A stretch of DNA of 64,000 bases, taken from positions 27,746,501-27,810,500 of the forward strand of contig NC_071336.1 in NCBI RefSeq assembly GCF_027744825.2, given 5' to 3'. The DNA comes from Synchiropus splendidus. Lineage: Eukaryota; Chordata; Actinopteri; Syngnathiformes; Callionymidae. The position numbers and the translations under genes were made by a program. Positions 45,564-59,440 of the stretch are shown one piece after another (the first letter of the stretch is position 1; each line of letters begins with the position of its first letter). Below the pieces are notes generated by a model. It saw only the letters and a program-made list of their open reading frames with translations. It had not been told where the DNA came from and did not search any database.

Positions 45564-45565
45564 TA

Positions 45566-46376
45566 CATAACTACAACCTCCCTCATCTCCTCAACCGGGG
45601 CAGTTTTCAATCTCTATTTACTCCATTGATAGAAACATGCGCACATTGTTGCTCAGATTGAAATGTCGACATCAGGCGTCAACTTTGCAGCTAGACTTGT
45701 TTAAATGCCTTCATGTCACTCTTTGCAATTTTATGACGATGGCGCTTTTACAAATTGATATTGAAATTGCATGAGATAAGATGATGCAAATGAAGATGGT
45801 AATTAGAGGTGCACCAGTCACAGTTTTCTGGCCGAATGTACTAGTCTTTAAATGAGTATCTCTGGCTGTGCATGCCATGGACTCGAGAGCTGCCTTGCAT
45901 GGTCATCAAAAACCTAAAAAACACTTGTCTGTGGTCACTCATGTTTCACTGAATGACTTGCAGTTGTTTGCTGCTGTGCACTAACTCCTCGATGATGTTT
46001 GGTTGTGCTGCTCGTGTGTTTGGTCTGCAGCACATCTGGTCTTCAGCACAGCACTCATTTCACCTTTAAAACCTTGCTCCTGCGTTGTTACGTACATTTC
46101 CTGGCCACTGTGTTGGATACTGGCAAGGATATTGGCGTCGACTGACTGATCAGTGCACCCTGAATCGTAACACATTAAATAAAAAGTGGTACAAAATAGA
46201 TCAGTTGTCATATATAACCATATAGGTAATGCAGTGGCATCCAAACATCCTGCTCGAAGGGTCTCCTAGTTGCTTATTTTGCCATCATCTTCAACACCTC
46301 ACAGTGACTCTTAAGCAATAAAGCAAGAGTAAAAACGGAAACATCTATGGTCTATGGAAGTTTGGGCTTCTTTGCT
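45566..46376. other. Intergenic or intronic DNA, no gene recognised
   Basis: No repeats or genes recognised; an 87-codon minus frame at 45981-46244 has no motif. Confidence 0.5.
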
Positions 46377-46425
46377 CCGAATGCTGCCTCCGCAACCCGA
46401 CCCCGGATAAGCGACAGAAGAAGGA
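46377..46425 (+). repeat. Fragment of a common teleost dispersed repeat
   Basis: tgctgcctccgcaacccgac then cccggataagcgacagaaga matches the '...gacccgaccccggataagcggaagaagatgg' end seen throughout fish genomes. Short fragment only. Confidence 0.5.
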
Positions 46426-49400
46426 TATCATGACGCACAGCAGCGTAAAGTGCTCTACCTCTGTACTTTGTCTGGCTGCTTCCAACTATGCAGAGTATAC
46501 ATGTGAATTCATGTAAAGGTTAACAGCTATTAGATGGAAAAGTGCTTTGACTGTTGTTTCCTGTTGCGTTCAGCTTTTGCATTTCTTCGACCCAACAATT
46601 GGATGGTTGTGATTTTGGATCCACAGCAGACTGCAAATGCTTCACATCACGATTATTGCCTCATATAATGCATTTATATCTTTTGGTGGCTCTGCTGCTG
46701 ACAGACACTGAAAATCTATTATTTGCCTGCAAAATACTCTGTTTACTAGCATGGTCAAGTTGTGGACTGTACCGAATGGCAAGTTCACTCAGTTGTAGTT
46801 CACACACTTAATAAGTGAGGCTTGGCCATCGCGTGTCAGATGCCATGTGAGAAGTGCTACAACACTGAAGACAAACGCTTCAAGATGAGTGACTATGTAG
46901 GTGCACATTTCAGCATCATTTCTTAACTTGTAATGGAGAAAAACAGGTTTTGAAACCCTTGAAACCTTTTTCACGTGCTTCACCTCTATTAGTTTGAATG
47001 CAACTTGATTCAAATTCCTCCACGGCTTCCTTCCCCTCCTCCCCCGGTTCCTCGTCTTTCCTCTAAACTCATTCATTTTGTGCTACCCCTCTTCATCAGC
47101 CACCAGACGGCTAACCTTAGAGGATTCTGGATGCTGTTGATATTCAGAGCGCCTCTTCTTTCAATCAGCACCCCTGAAAGGTTGTTACTAATAGTGCAGA
47201 GGAGGAGATTCAACTCAGAATAGATACAAGGCCTCAGCTTCAGCTTTACTCATGTCTCACGTCTGGCTGTCTGACTCTGCTCTTGCATGTTTACTCCCTT
47301 TTCGAAAGATTCAAGCCCTGAAGGAAGAGTAGCTGGTGAGGTTTCTGTGGCACGATATGCAAACCTCTTGGTAAATTGCTTTGGATGAAGGTATGAAGGT
47401 AGGAACATTCAACGTCACTGTAGACAAGACAATGAGGATTTAAGATGAAGTATAGAAGATAGTGGAGAGAGAACTTCAGGTGGTAAAGAACACACACTTC
47501 ATTGTAAATGGAATTGATACATCAACTGGTCTAATCCGCTCTGCTCACCCATTCATGCGTCTGGGATGACGTACTTGTACTATGACTACAGTAGTTTTGT
47601 GAGATGTGAGAGCGCTAAATTGTATCCACAAAACCTGCGAACCAGCCATGAACAAACGTACATATTTAGCCATGAAAATGTTTGGGATGTTTTGGGGTGA
47701 ACATTGATTCATACGTCTACGTAAAGTCCAAAACATGTGTGCATATTTTTGGATGACACTGGCTGTAAATGGGTGTGTAGACCGGCTCCTTTGGACAGGC
47801 ACTTTCCTGGACCACAAGAATTCCAGGGGCTCCCTGGTTCTTTGAACACCCCTCCCTTCTGATGTGAGGGACTATTCCGTCTTCATCATGCACATCTATG
47901 CACAACTGAGAAGGTTTGGAATGTTGGGATGAAATTGAAACTTATGTTGTGTAGCACATTTGTGTGGAGGACCTGTTCTGTGAAATACGGAAGCGGTCCG
48001 CATTGAATGTGTAAAACATGAACTTATTGAACTTATTGTCACTGTGCCAGCAACTTCATTTCTCTTATTGAGTGAAGAACCATCCTCCTCTGTCTCTCCT
48101 TGATCTAGTTGTCGAGCTGAACCAGAAATGGAGGAGGACGTGCTGTGTGTTGGTCTGCAAACCTTCCCAGAACTGCCTCGACCATGAAATAGGTTCAGCG
48201 TCTGTTAAAAACAGAGCATTCTAAACATGTATTTTTCCATGTTGTAGTTCGTGTAGAAAGTTATGGATTATTATTTGGTAGGATGATCCTATATTTAATG
48301 AGCCTGACGACAATTTCACACATTAACTTCACAGTAAAAACGTTCTGAAGATTGTGTGCACATTTCTGAAAATAACTTTAAGTACTGTATAAATATAACT
48401 AGCTCAGATGGCTATTATTATGTGACTATATATCACATTCAGGCTGTATATATAGTTCTGTCACTATATTTCAAATGCATAACTTATTGCGTACTTGATA
48501 TATAGAGACGTGAAAATGTGGTTATCACAGTTAATATTATGTTTTTCATATTTTTGCATTATAAAGTGTACTAGTTGATTATGATAATGATTATTAGTAT
48601 TAGTATTATTATGATTATTATTGTGATAATTATTATTATGATGATGATGATTATTATTATATTTTTTAATTCATTGTTTGCGTTAAACTCTTAACTTTGG
48701 AGTTTGGCACATATCACGTAAGACTTGAGTCTCTAGAAAGTACCATTCTGGTGTTTATTTTTCCAACAGATCCAACTTTTAAAACCTGGTAATGACACTT
48801 TGCTCTACTGTCACAAAGGCTGAATATTAAATTCTAACCCTGGCAGCAGATGACTTTCCTTTTCTTGATAAAATAACTGTATTCATGGACAGCCATCTTG
48901 TTATGAGGCTGTTCATCAGTCACGCTAAATCTTACCGCAGTGAATCAGTCAACCACGCATCACCTCGGCTGGTAATCTTTGCAATTTGCTGGGATGGGCA
49001 GTAAGTGGCGGAGTAGCCTGATGACGCCACAGGGAGAGGCGCGTGGATGAAAAGCAACCATATGTTACTCTCAACAACCAATACCATTCAAAGCCGTGGG
49101 TCAGAAAGAGCTGACGGCGCTCATCCACGCTGCGGGCTTTCTTAAGAACAGCCGAGGCAGGCAATAATCTAAGAATAATTATGGGATATAAAGCATGTCA
49201 TGAAGCCATTACGCCAAGTGGTTTGCAGGAAGTCAACTATGACAGTAATTGCAGATGCTAACACGCTGTCACCATTCAGTTCCAGTGTAACGCTTTAATG
49301 ATTTCCCCTTTTGCTTTCATAAATTGTCAAATTGCGATTGACAGAACACATAGCGCTCCACTTGTGAAATTTGATTTTTTGTTTCTCTTTCAAATTCAAA

Positions 49401-49526
49401 TTTAGATGTATGTTTGTATGTTGGATTATTTTTGGGGTGAGATTCCGGCAAATGATTGGTCAGAAAAATTTATATTTCAAGTCTGCTTTCCTATAATCTG
49501 GTTTATAAAAGCTTGGATTCAAGAGA

Positions 49527-49529
<3 letters not shown>
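46426..49529. other. Intergenic or intronic DNA, no gene recognised
   Basis: Only short anonymous frames. 48576-48660 is an imperfect trinucleotide repeat listed separately. Confidence 0.5.
48576..48660. repeat. Imperfect (ATT/ATG)n microsatellite
   Basis: Mixed gattatt/tagtatt/gatgatgatg units, decayed. Confidence 0.85.

Positions 49530-49613
<84 letters not shown>
49530..49613. repeat. (TA)n microsatellite, about 42 units
   Basis: Uninterrupted TA run of about 84 bp. The apparent repetitive Tyr-Ile peptide frames across it are artefacts of the repeat. Confidence 0.97.
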
Positions 49614-49615
<2 letters not shown>

Positions 49616-50838
49616 TAAGACAATTCCTTAAGGGCCAGTTTAGATATTCATTTCTAATATGGGGGGATAAGTCCAACTTGTTTCTAAACCTTTATAACCA
49701 CTTTGTTTCATCATTTTTATAAACAGAAGTCTGTTAGAGAGCCCAGAATTCACTCAGAGAACAGGAGTGACATCCAGTTATCTAGTTTTCATGACTGCTT
49801 TTTGCAGATGATGCGCTCCTGTTTTCAGTAGCTAAATAGAAAACCATGGTTTTCAGACAAAAAGTGAGATTAAAAATTAGATTAATATTAAGAGGCAAAT
49901 CTTTTTTGGGCGTCATGTTTTTCACACGTGATAATGGACTTGAAGGATGGCTGTGCTCTTGCACTTGGCTCGCCACTCGACTCTCGTACCTGAGAGCTGT
50001 CCGATAACACACACGGTATCTGCCAGTACAAGTAGTTTAACAGATGATATCGAAATACTATGCAATACTACGTATTTTCTGGCATGAGAATGTGCTCGCT
50101 ATTCATTAACATGATTCCATTTTACTCGACTTGGCATCGTCTTTGCTCATAATGCACTGCTTGGATGGAATTTGTGTTTACTCAGCAAATAAGCAGATGC
50201 AAAATTAGACTTAATGGAAAGAATGGATCCTTCCCAAGCTCTGTGTGTGCACGCTCACCACTTGACATGGGCTGCCCCTGACAGCAGCACACTTTTCAGC
50301 TCAGGATTCAAGTGGTTGTCGAAGTGCGAAATAGTCACATGTGACTGCTGTTTAGGAAGTTGTCAGTTGGAATTGTAAATACATTCTTATTGTATCCCCA
50401 AATATATTCAATAAAATAAAACCAAAGCATGTTGATAATCAAAACAATATGTGATGGAGGATTAATAGAGCAGGCAGTTTGGTGTAGCAGGCAGGAAGAC
50501 ATGTCTGGAAGTGGGACATTTCTCCAGTTTAATCAGCAAAAGAACAGCACAGTCAGTGACCTCAAACTGAAGCACCTTGCCTGAACCCCAAATGCAAAAC
50601 AGCACATCCTTAAAAATAACAAACAAGTGGGCATCTGATGAATGTATTAATCTTTGACATTCTAGTGAGAAATGTGATGAACAATCTTCTCAGAGAGCCT
50701 GACGAAAATGTAAATTCATGAATCTGCTGACCACAATATAAACAAGCCAAAATCGCTAATAGTAAAATAAAAGTTTACTGCGCAGTTGAAAACACACTTG
50801 AGACTTTATTTTTTGGAACTGTTTGTAGGTGTATTTAC
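49614..50838. other. Intergenic or intronic DNA, no gene recognised
   Basis: AT-rich; nothing identifiable. Confidence 0.5.
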
Positions 50839-51540
50839 CAGAAATGGGGACTTGACTCTGCGACTTGGACTCGAGTTGCGCTTAAGTCGCACCTATTTGT
50901 GACATGAGACTTGATTTCAGGACAAAAGACTTGACTCGCACTCATGGACTGTGACTTGAGCACAATGTCTAGTCTTGTATGTTGCCATGCCAGCAGCCTT
51001 CAACCCCACAATACACAACAGTGGCTGCTGCGGTGCCCTTTGTTTGGTGACGGCACCTATAGTGGCCAATAACAGTGGCCTGACTTCTCAAAGCACATCC
51101 AGATAAGTCAGCGGCACAAAGGTGTACAGCCTTAGCATTAGCACCAGTGAACGTACATGCGTATGTCGGGTGTGTCCGTACAGGTTCTGTGAAGCATTGA
51201 CCTTTCAACCGCAAGGTTTTCAGTCACCGTATCCGATAATGGACGACAGATCAGATAAAACAATCTCGTCTCAAGTCTCGTCTGCCTCAGCTCTCTCCTG
51301 GCAAGTCATCCCATCACAACGCTAACATCAGACTGCAGAGTGCTGCTCATTCGGCTGTAGCTGTTCCTTAGTGTAAATATACCAGGAAAATGGGCGGGAA
51401 ATGATCCTTGTAAACACCGACACGAAAACAGGATACTGGCTACAAATCATAGCAAACACTTTCCGATTATAGGACATGAGACTTGACTCGGACTGGTGGC
51501 CATGGACTTGACACTTGACTTGGACTTGTGAGCATCTCTT
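50839..51540. mobile_element. 702-bp hAT-type relic with 8-bp target duplication
   Basis: Starts cagaaatggggacttgactc and ends cttgtgagcatctctt, whose reverse complement aagagatgctcac pairs with cagaaatggggac. Flanks gtatttac (50831-50838) and gtatttat (51541-51548) form an 8-bp duplication with one mismatch, as in hAT insertions. Both subterminal regions are packed with gacttgactcg/gacttggactcg words, which recur inside the left 120 bp and right 70 bp and could be transposase-binding repeats. No transposase frame is visible. Confidence 0.7.
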
Positions 51541-53206
51541 GTATTTATTAATTTATTCATTTACAAATGTCTATCCAAAAAAAAGCAATTTTAATCCATG
51601 CTGATAGCTAATATAAGTGACGTCTTATTCAGATTAAATCTACCTTTTCTCCAGTTATTGATAATATAAAGTAACTTTCAGTGGTATATTGAAGATTCTT
51701 GTTACCCACTAACAACTGCTGTTGTGATGCAGTTATGACTTCATACTAATTCACAGCAAATAAATCCCAAATCAGTCCCCTGTCTCTGTGGTAGCAGTGC
51801 CTCCTTTTGATAAAACAACTGTGAACTGGAGTCATTGTGTGGTTATTGTAGATACAGACAGAGACTCGCAAACATCAGACTGATGTTGGATTTTTTTGTT
51901 CATATTCAAACCAATCACTCTTTTAATAGTGGAGAGATGGAATGATGGAGAGATGGATGAGTCAGTCCTTTCACGTTTTACCAAACATGTTTCCATTCTT
52001 ATTAATGTGAAATGTGACCTGATGATGTTTTTGCGACACATTAACTGCAGTTCAGCTGCACATGCAAGAAACATGTGAAGCTGCTCCTGTGGTCCGCAGG
52101 ACCTCCTCTACTTGAGTTGCAATACAATCCTGCTGCTGTTACATAGCTCTGGAAACTATGTCCACAATCTGAAAGTGTTTTAGCTTGACCTACTTCTGCA
52201 CAGCGTGTGAATACCCTTTGATTTATTTTTCTCTCCCAGCAATATGTAGAATATAAAGCATGTGGATATTTTTGCAATCTTTTCACCCGAGTGAAATACA
52301 CCGGGAATGTTGCACCGAGTCATTTGAATTGTGTTTATCACAGGACTCAGCCTCACGCCATTCAAGGAAACAAGACTGTAACATGTTTTCTGGGGATATA
52401 AGAATTCCATTTCATATAGACCTGATGCATTGAAAGTTTTGTCCATATTTATGCTCAGCTTTTGGTCTTGCTATTGAGCTGCGGGGCCTCTTGCTGTGTT
52501 TTCCTTGTGGAAAGGGAAAGTACAGTTCAATGAAAATACACTGCATTGTTTTGCTCGGTGGCTTCTGTGTTAATAATGTTCGGGTGCAATTTAATTCAAG
52601 AGTTACATGTCAGAGAAAGCACAGTTGGAGAGCACTGCAGCTAATGTTCAAAGACCTGCATGTGAAGTGGTTGAACTTCATTAATGGCTCTTTCCAGTGA
52701 TTCAAAAACCTAATGGAAAACGGTCACGAGGATCGTCTCCAAAGACAGTCAGGCCTTTTGCCCACTGTCGGCTCGCTTCTGCCACTTGTTGTCATTGCTC
52801 AAAAACAGGCTGAAAAAACTCTCCACTCTTTGTTGTTGATGAATGATGGTGCTTAAAATTCTGACAGTGTCGTAACAAAAGAAAATAACGAACAGAACCA
52901 GACATGCGAGCTGCTCATGTCTGTCGTGTGGGTTGTTATTCCAGGTGCTTGTTAAAGTACAGAATAAAAGCTGAAATACACCGATGACAAACAACCGAGC
53001 TTTAGTTTAAATCATTAAAAACCTCAGAGGAACTCTTGATGTGCATCTTGTCAACAACTGGATCACTCGTCTTACAGATTTGCAGCAAAAACATAGGTGA
53101 TTTTCACACTAGACTCTTGGATTCTTTCAATGTGTCGAATGAATACGGCTGAGAATCATAATGGCATTTAATAATTAATGTTTGCCTTTTCTCTTTAATG
53201 GGTTGC
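51541..53206. other. Intergenic or intronic DNA, no gene recognised
   Basis: Short frames on both strands, none with a recognisable motif. Confidence 0.5.
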
Positions 53207-53260
53207 AGGATTTGGGTGAGAGGCAGGAGACACCCTGGGCAGGTCGCTTATCGCCAGATT
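53207..53260 (-). repeat. Fragment of the gagaggcgggg teleost repeat
   Basis: gggtgagaggcaggagacac then cctgggcaggtcgct matches the family word ggcgagaggcggggtacacc followed by ctggacaggtcgcc. Overlapping frames on both strands here owe part of their length to it. Confidence 0.5.
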
Positions 53261-56200
53261 GTGTATCTTTTTGGACTGAGGGAGGAAACTTGAGTTGTTG
53301 CAGGATGTTCCTGCATGAAGGCAGAATCGGACAGGAGCAGTTGCTCTTCCGAGGGCGGAGTTGTCCCGGCTAGATTTGCGACCATGACCACCTGCAAGAG
53401 TTACAAGGACAAAGGAGAAAATAAGACCAATAAATAAAGCACAGGACACATGGTTGAGGGGAAAAAAATGGCGGCCCCAGTCCCCCTTCGGACACACGCC
53501 ACCAGTAGGACTCTCAGCAGCAGGTTCCCAATGTGGGCAACTAACTTGACATGGAAGAGCAGGGTTTCCACCAGGGTTTTTTGAAACCTTGGGGAGCACT
53601 CTCCCCTCCCACACGGCCACATTAAAAAGGCCAGTTTTCAGTCACGAGAAGTAAATCCCTCTTCAACCTGCCGCCCTCCACTCCTCTCTTCACTTGTCCG
53701 GCTCAATGCCGGTTCTGCGATGAGGTTTCTTTTGGGAATTTTGCGTTAAAAACATGCCGAAAATGACCATAATCATGTCGACCTCAGTGAAGTGTTTGCA
53801 TGCGACATGTTTCGATGTTTCCACTTTGTTTAAATGCGTTTGATCACATGAGATTTCATCTTTGAAAGGGATCATTACGATGACGTGGCGGCTCTATTTT
53901 AAGACACGTTGACATCTAGCGGAAATAGTTGGGGGGTTTTTTGTCTCTCATTTTGGCCCTGAGAATGACTACAACACAGCTTCCACTGTCTGCTAGGGTC
54001 AGTGAAGCGTAACTACAAGCGTACACAGACAGTCACTATTTGTCTGCGAAAATGACAGCTGGACGTTGCATATTTACGGCCCCTCAACCCGAGCAGGGCT
54101 ACGCACACTGACACACCTACTGCACTTAACTGACTGTGATCTCCTGCTTTAGCTTTACTAGAAAATGAGACCTTGCATTGGTCTTGCCGCTCCAATTTGA
54201 CCGTTGTGTTGTTCATTTCAGGTGATGTTCACTTGTGTGGGTTTCTCTCTGGTACCCAGGTTTTCTTATGAGCACCAACGGGGAGGTCGGTGATCGAGGA
54301 ACCTGAACTACTGATCCACATGAGGACCTGCTGAATAGAACAACAGATTTGAGAAAGTCATAAACAGCCCAGTATAGAAAAACATCTCAGGTGGTATAGC
54401 ACCAGTTTGGGACTGGAAAGCAAGGTGATTTCATCACATTACTTTAGAAATAAGACATTCGAGATATGAAGTTATGTTGTAAAACAGATGATCTTATATG
54501 ATGCTGAACATTATCTTAGAGCGTCCTTCGTAATTGCCCTTGAATATATAAGCATCTTAAGGTGACTCAGCGTTTCTTGCTCTTTCCTTGAGTCACAAAT
54601 GAAACCACCTTTTTTAAATGAAATCCCAACGTGGACAAGCCAAGAGTCTCACCGGGCGGAGCGACTAAATGGTTACAGCATTAGAGTTGACATAATGTTT
54701 TATTACAGTCCGGGGCAATCATCAGGATCATTCATCTGCACATTCAAACTCTTTACACTCTCATTTGTCAAGCCCGCTGCCGGCCCGCTGGTCTGAGGCG
54801 GGCGGCTATTTGGAGCCACTGTGTTGGTGGTGATGTATGGCGCTGTGATAAGCGTCCGCGTCCGGAACATATGGATCCCTGGTCAAGATGAAATTCGAAA
54901 TGTCCATGTCTCTGATGCGACTTTAAACATAGGGGTACTGTGACATGAGCAGCCACTGATCTTTGGAGGTGACTAAGATGAAGCGCTCTTCAAATGTAAA
55001 TGGATTTTGTGTGGTACCCATCGGAGGCTCTGGAGGTTCATAGGAGGACAACTCTTGTCTGAAGGCAGCCAGGTGGAAGCTCTAAATTTTTCACGTTTGT
55101 GTATGTGTTAGTCCTTTTATAGGCTTGAACCCATCCGGGGGTCACAAAGCCATTTATTCTGCTTCCCGTGGGAGGTGCTGGGAGATTTTGGAGGGAAGGA
55201 AAGAATCAATGCTATGCGACGCACAGTAAATATACAGACGAAGAACACATTTTGTCCATTTATTTGAACATGTTTGATCACACTTGTTTGCGTGAGCTGA
55301 GTTTTATGTGCAAAAACGGATTTACTGCTTATGGTGTTTAGCATTGGTTGTGATTCAGCTTTTTACATGATCTATATGTTGGAGGCAAAATAAAATGATA
55401 ATATATTTTTATATGTAAATAAATAAATGAATAATTAACTTGGAGCCACTGTCGCCTCTAAACGTGTTGTTTGACAATTAATGCTGAATGATATCAAGAT
55501 CGTGCTGCAACTCATTTTAACAGCCACCAAAAGTGTTTTTTTAACTTTATTTACACTGACAGTTTTCCCCCACGCTTCTCTCCATCTGTCACCAGAGGCA
55601 AATACACAAACACAAACAATACTTAAGGCAAGAAAAACGATTAATTATTGAAAAAAACAGAACCGAAAACAAACCTTCATTAAGTTTAGATTCGTACGAA
55701 CAAATTACTTCTCATCCTTATATTGCATACATTTCCCACACTCCTCGCACCCTGGATGTCATCAAAATGTGTGTTCATTTTTGACAAATATTTCCAACTG
55801 TATGCAAAAAACATTTTCTGACTTTCTATCCTTCTGCAGCAATACATATTCAAGGCACTATGACCTTTGTTACTCATGTTACATCAATTTTCAGCGCTGA
55901 AATTGACATCGTTTCCTCACCAACATTGTTTCAAAAGAATAAGCAACACAGTCAAAATGAACTCCAAAACACTGGTTCCATTTCCATTTTGTAGTTTGAA
56001 GCACACCAGCACAAGTATGAATTAACAATCAGCTTTCTCCATCTTTTGGGGCCACAAACATCATTCACTGTAACTTGTATAAGTACAGTGTATCTTGCTT
56101 AAGCACGGTGTGACCATCAACAAGCAGCAGTCAGTCAGGTTGTCGCGAAACCTTAGTTCAACCATTAATACACGTTTATGCATGTACATACTACAGTGTC

Positions 56201-58114
56201 TCTTTAGCTTATGTTTTTGCTTGCATCCGTGGCCCATAATATGAACGTTCCGTTTGAGGCCATCTGAGGAAATCTCATAACTTAGGAGAGGACCAAAAGC
56301 AATTTAGCAAGCCCCGCAAGGTCACTACAGTAGTCTGACGTGTCTCATATTTGCCGGCGACCCGGCAAGAAACATTTAGACCCGAATATTTATTATGGAG
56401 ATTTTAACTGCCGGGGAGATTTCCAAGGCTAAGGGATCAATAGCTGCAAAAAAATGATGAAATACTATGTTGAGAATGTGAAATATTACTGAAGACATTC
56501 TGCGACTTTGCTGTAAATGTATTTCCAAATGACTCATGCTTCCATCTCATTGACATCAAGATTATTTTAGTATGGCTTCCTTAGTTAATGTATTTATACG
56601 TTCTCAACAGAACAAACTCTCCTGCCAGTGATATTTGTGAGTTGAATTGGATAAACCCTCGCACTTACTGTATTCTCCGTGTTGATGGGGCTATTGATCA
56701 AACTCATTAAAATGATGCGGGCGGAGGTAAATTGAAAGGTCTATTAATCTGAAAATCAATTAAACTAGTCAATAGGCCGACCCCACGACGACGGACAGGA
56801 TGTGAAGCTTCAAGTTCAGATGAGCAGAGCAGCTGCTGTTGTTTAAAGTAGAGGTTGTTTCAACATTTGTTAAAAAAGATTGGCCGTTGTTTTCTGCCCT
56901 CCCAACTTTTATATATATATATTTTTTGGAATGTTGTGGATACAGTTATGTAAGTGGCACCATAGTATTATGAATGGCAAACCACGCTCTATTTGTTATG
57001 AATCAGAGAGGCATGAAAGTTGAAATGTGCTATTAGTTTGGTTTTTCCATCCGTATCCATTGAAAAAAATCATTCAAATCCCAATGTTACTGAACAGAGA
57101 GCGACATCTGTTGGATGAGAAAAAATAAGCTCCTGTTTACAAAGCTCCATTTGGCCTTTATGACCTACAGTTCTACAATTAGTTTGTTAAATGTACAACT
57201 CAGGATGAATAGGAAGGAAATAGACTGAATAATAGGAATGAATGAATGACATTTCATGAAAGTAGGCCCAGTCTGAAACTTTTTGAGAACCAGGCTCTAT
57301 TTACAACCGGTTAAAAATGGTCAGATTTTCTGGAATTGTTAAGAAATGTTCATTTCAAAACCTCTTCTCAGTTCCCGTGTTTGATCAGCGATGGTGGTCA
57401 CCCTTCTTTAGCTAGCAGCTAGCATGTCGGTTAGCATGGAGCTGTTGCTGTTGTCAGAGGAGAATTTGTTTTTAATGATGTCAGAAGCGTCACATTTCCG
57501 CTACAACCTCAGCTCTGTTTCGTGGTTAATGCTTCACTTAATGCTTGTGCCAGATCAGACCTGGAGGTGTGTCTTCTGCTAAATGCTCATGAGCCAAGCT
57601 TGTCCACATTGTTGTTTCACTGAAGCTAAATTTAAGCACTTTGAACTGAACTTGAAAGGACAGTTTTGCCGGTTTCCGTGTCTAGAAGTTGAAAAACAAA
57701 TCTTCTTCAATGTGTGTACAATCTGATTTGACTCTTAAAAAAACGGACAATTATGACAAACCGGTTTCAGGAAGTAAAATCCTCTTGGAAAATCTAAAAC
57801 AATACCCAAATCTATTGATAATAATTAACCATTGTCTCTTCCTTTTTATCCCATTGAGAATCGACAAGAATAATTGCTAAAGAACCGAATAATTAAGGTT
57901 TATCAACAATGTAATCGAAAACATGAAAATCCCATAAATTCCCAGCCCTATTTAAATCTGAAGTCATGAAGATGGATACCAGGTGTATTGACTGTATTGA
58001 ATTGTAAAGATGAAAAGGTTCGGACCCCTGCGCAGCAGCTGTTGCATTCCAGATGTTATCTGGTGTTTGTGGTTTGTCGTTTCCACAGCAACAAACTTTC
58101 ACAGTATTGTACAT
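53261..58114. other. Intergenic or intronic DNA, candidate regulatory block
   Basis: Nearly five kilobases without a recognisable gene; the 141-codon minus-strand frame at 53195-53620 has no domain. 56380-56780 contains aatatttattatggagattt, gggctattgatcaaactc, aggtctattaatctgaaaat and caattaaactagtc, again enhancer-like. A short (TA)n lies near 56910-56923. Confidence 0.4.
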
Positions 58115-58222
58115 TTTCTGCAGCCTATTCTCCACCCCAGCTACTCGGGGTGAGAGGCGGGTGCGCTCCGGGTGGATCCCCAGTTCAGTGTGAGGCACAT
58201 GTAAACAGACAACCAGTCACAC
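58115..58222 (-). repeat. Teleost dispersed repeat (gagaggcgggg family)
   Basis: cagcctattctccaccccag, ctactcggggtgagaggcgg, gtgcgctccgggtgg and cagacaaccagtcacac follow in order the family consensus known from fish genomes ('...cctatcccagctgac...gagaggcgggg...ccctggacaggtcgccagt...agacaaccattcacac'). The best preserved of three fragments here. It is likely part of a LINE or SINE 3' region; which one I do not claim. Confidence 0.7.
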
Positions 58223-59440
58223 GTTTTAAAATCAAAATCTAATCTTGGTCAGAGGGTGAATGGATGAATGGAATTCATAGAAATTCAACGAATGAATGGA
58301 GGCGATCAAAATGCTCACCCTTGCGACGTGTGCCAGAGGCTCCTGAATAGCTTTATAGGTGTCAAATGATCGCTGAAAGGGACTTGGCTTTTCTATTTTC
58401 AAACCCTTTTCCATCAAACATTGCATGAATTGCTCTCACCTCCACTTGTGGCTAAATCTGCAAATGGCAGAGAGCAAAAGCTCTCCAGCCTTTTTTAGTG
58501 AAATTGGCACCTCGGAAAATACCTTTTCAGCATCTTCTCTGCCCCTTTTTTCCCCCCGATAAGTGCGGCGAATACCAAGGCCCCGGATATTGTTGGACTA
58601 TAGACATTACCAATTTATCCCACCCCTTTGTCCAATCCATTGGCGTGTAATGAAATTTCCAACAGCGAGCCAGGACTGGCGTGGAGTGACACACGCTTCG
58701 GCTGGTTCAAATTAGAAATGTCAAAAGAAAGGAAGGCTCTGTCAAATTGTGACGTGCGGGATTTTATTCAGGTCGAACACCTTGGTTGGCCAGAGGGCTG
58801 AGGCTTGTTGATGCCTCTTGTTTAAAAGTATGACATGTGCTGGGGCAACTTGACTGGAACGGACTCCGCAGCAAACTGTTTTGGGTTTGAGCAAACCTGT
58901 GTAGGTCGTACGCTTCCTCTGTACGCACTCAGCTTTGTCTTCATACCTTTCTTCCTAGTGAGTCCACACACACGATTAATGGCAAAATAGTGACACATTT
59001 TCAAATTGTAACTTAAAGAAAGATGTTATGATGATTTTCTCATGCAAACATTTGTTTACCACAACAATCCAACATTACAGATGCTGTCAAGAACATTCTT
59101 TAATATCACCTCAGAGGCACTGGACAGGTTCAAAAACTTACTAAAAGCTAATATTGTAAACATTATTCACCACTTGTGATGATAAAATCTTCCGTACTGT
59201 AATGGAGTTCAGACTGTTCAAGATACCAACTGCAGATTTCTTGTCTGCTGATGTTATCCTTTGCCAAACACACGTGAGTTTTGAAAAAGAAAAGCACTGT
59301 ACACTAACTATTGGTAAGATAGGATAAAACACTCCTTCATCTGTCCCACATTTGGGGAATTTAGCGTCTTACAGAAGCAGAGTAAACTCTAAAACATTGA
59401 CGCCAAAACTAAACGTGAAAGACAATACACATTAAAGATA
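58223..59440. other. Intergenic or intronic DNA, possible regulatory block
   Basis: 58500-58730 (ccccgataagtgcggcgaat, ttgtccaatccattggcgtg followed by taatgaaatttcc, caggactggcgtggagtgac) is non-repetitive and might be conserved. No gene recognised. Confidence 0.4.

Noticed and set aside
49406..49722. Open frames with long Tyr-Ile repeats
   Set aside because: Pure translation of the TA microsatellite.
53195..53620. 141-codon minus-strand frame
   Set aside because: Begins in a dispersed repeat fragment, no domain, overlapping frames on both strands.
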